The translations under genes and the position numbers were made by a program. From Deltaproteobacteria bacterium (GTDB lineage Bacteria > Desulfobacterota > DSM-4660 > Desulfatiglandales > B25-G16): a stretch of DNA of 6,071 nt. The notes below the pieces were generated by a model. It had not been told where the DNA came from. It saw only the letters and a list, made by a program, of their open reading frames with translations, and did not search any database. Position 1 is the stretch's first letter; each line of letters opens with the position of its first letter. The stretch covers positions 1 through 6,071 of the forward strand of contig QMLW01000135.1 in NCBI GenBank assembly GCA_003646935.1, read 5' to 3'. Positions 4,976 to 6,071 of the stretch are shown here, piece by piece.

Positions 4976-5050
4976 TGGTAGGCGGAACAGGATTTGAACC
5001 TGTGACCCCCGGCTTGTAAGGCCGATGCTCTCCCACTGAGCTACCCGCCC
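4976..5050 (-). tRNA. tRNA-Val (anticodon UAC), CCA encoded
   Basis: The minus strand gives a full cloverleaf: acceptor GGGCGGG/TCCGCCT (G-U pairs at both ends), D-arm GCTC/GAGC, anticodon stem TCGGC/GCCGG with loop CTTACAA (anticodon TAC, plus-strand 5016-5018), T-arm ACAGG/CCTGT with loop TTCAAAT, discriminator A as is usual for valine, and encoded CCA (4976-4978). Its 5' end lies only 4 nt after the lon stop codon, so it has no room for a promoter of its own outside the lon coding sequence. Confidence 0.97.
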
Positions 5051-5054
5051 ACGA

Positions 5055-6071
5055 CTAATGTGCGGTAACCTTGGGTTGGACCTCCCCTTTCGGTAGGGCG
5101 AAGGGCTGGAACCTGCCCTCCGGGAGAAAGAGCTCTTCTCCTTTCTCTGTTACCAGCGCCTCCCTGAGAACATCGTCCATGTGCTCAACGGGAACCAGCT
5201 CAACCTTTTTGAGGATCTTTGCCGGTATCTCCTCGATATCCTTCTTGTTCTCAAGGGGAATGAGTACCCTTTCAATTCCTGCCCTATGAGCGGCAATAAT
5301 CTTCTCCTTAAGGCCTCCTATGGAGAGGATCCTGCCCCTGAGGGTAATCTCTCCGGTCATGGCCAGGTTACGCTTCACCGGCTTTCTCAGCAGGGCGGAG
5401 ACGATCGATGTGGCTACCGTTATGCCCGCTGAAGGGCCGTCTTTTGGCGTGGCGCCCTCTGGTATGTGAACGTGTATGTCCACCGTTTCATAAAAATCGT
5501 CCTTGAGGCCCAGGCTTCTGCCCCTTGTACGAACATAGCTGAGTGCGGCTTTCGCGGATTCCTTCATGGTGTCTCCGAGGGTTCCGGTGAGATCCAGGTT
5601 GCCCTTTCCGGGCATGATGGTCGCCTCTATATGCAGCAGCTCGCCGCCAACGCTGGTCCAGGCCAAGCCGGTTGCTAGGCCTATCTTATCCTTTTCCTCT
5701 GTTTTTCCATAACGAAACTTAGGGACCCCTAGATATCTGTGCAGGGAGTTCACGGTGATCCTGGCCTTGGTAGAGGGTCCTTTTTTTGCAACCTCTTTGG
5801 CGACCTTTCTGCAAACATTGGCGATTTCTCGTTCGAGGTTCCTGACCCCTGCCTCCCTGGTATAGTACCTTGCTATGTTTAAGATGGCCTGATCGGAGAA
5901 GGTTATATTCTCCTCGGTGAGGCCGTTTTGTTGGGTCTGCTTCTTTACCAGGAACCTCTTCGCGATATGCAGCTTTTCGATCTCCGTATAACCGGGCAGC
6001 CGTATCGTCTCCATTCGATCTTGCAGTGCAGGCGGTATACCGATGAGCTCATTCGCCGTAGTGATAAAGAG
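5055..6071 (-). CDS. lon: ATP-dependent Lon protease, C-terminal 338 residues (5' part outside window)
   Basis: Lon is a cytoplasmic hexameric AAA+ serine protease that degrades misfolded and regulatory proteins, among them many antitoxins. The frame is open to the right edge, so the ATG at 6014 is internal. Visible parts in order are the AAA+ sensor-1 TAN (residues 5-7 of the visible part), the arginine finger in [12 protein letters not shown] (R19), the alpha-helical lid with the sensor-2 motif GVRNLER (75-81), and the protease domain. The Ser-Lys dyad is intact: Ser214 in PKDGPSAG and Lys257 in [14 protein letters not shown], 43 residues apart exactly as S679 and K722 in E. coli Lon. The C-terminal tail ([16 protein letters not shown]) is variable in the family. 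The gene would need about 450 more residues to the right. Its TAG stop lies 4 nt from tRNA-Val, and the first terminator comes after tRNA-Asp, pointing to a shared transcript. Confidence 0.98.
   Translation of the reverse strand, partial: LFITTANELIGIPPALQDRMETIRLPGYTEIEKLHIAKRFLVKKQTQQNGLTEENITFSDQAILNIARYYTREAGVRNLEREIANVCRKVAKEVAKKGPSTKARITVNSLHRYLGVPKFRYGKTEEKDKIGLATGLAWTSVGGELLHIEATIMPGKGNLDLTGTLGDTMKESAKAALSYVRTRGRSLGLKDDFYETVDIHVHIPEGATPKDGPSAGITVATSIVSALLRKPVKRNLAMTGEITLRGRILSIGGLKEKIIAAHRAGIERVLIPLENKKDIEEIPAKILKKVELVPVEHMDDVLREALVTEKGEELFLPEGRFQPFALPKGEVQPKVTAH

Overview
The window looks like the chromosome of a Gram-negative bacterium. The layout (lon followed by tRNA genes and a small HU gene, tRNA genes with encoded CCA ends, good Shine-Dalgarno sites, moderate GC content in the long genes) would fit a deltaproteobacterium (Desulfobacterota). 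That placement is an inference and rests on no marker gene.

Region by region. (1) Positions 1-534, minus strand: the N-terminal 178 residues of a LamB/YcsF-family 5-oxoprolinase subunit A (PxpA), which runs off the left edge. (2) Positions 535-992: an AT-rich divergent spacer with one perfect 8-bp hairpin just ahead of the next gene. (3) Positions 993-1967, plus strand: a TauE/SafE-type membrane exporter made of two homologous halves. (4) Positions 1968-2330: a spacer holding two intrinsic terminators, both pointing leftwards, for the HU gene. (5) Positions 2331-2600, minus strand: an HU-family nucleoid protein. (6) Positions 2832-3510, minus strand: a toxin-antitoxin pair with a CopG-type ribbon-helix-helix (RHH) antitoxin and a PIN-domain VapC toxin. 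(7) Positions 3511-3969: a divergent control region with two sigma70-like promoters, each overlapped by an inverted repeat. (8) Positions 3970-4613, plus strand: a second vapBC pair of different families. (9) Positions 4790-6071, minus strand: the C-terminal 338 residues of the Lon protease, then tRNA-Val(UAC) only 4 nt after its stop codon, then tRNA-Asp(GUC), then a strong terminator.

How it fits together. In many proteobacteria (for example E. coli clpX-lon-hupB) an HU gene directly follows lon on the same strand. Here lon and the HU gene still share a strand and order, but two divergent vapBC modules lie between them, immediately beyond the 3' end of tRNA-Asp. The simplest reading is an ancestral lon-tRNA-tRNA-hup block opened by acquisition of toxin-antitoxin genes. 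Lon is the protease that usually degrades type II antitoxins, so the proximity is suggestive but not proof of a functional link. I found no wholly new system. The most interesting parts are the operator/promoter architecture of the two TA modules and the split lon-hup neighbourhood.
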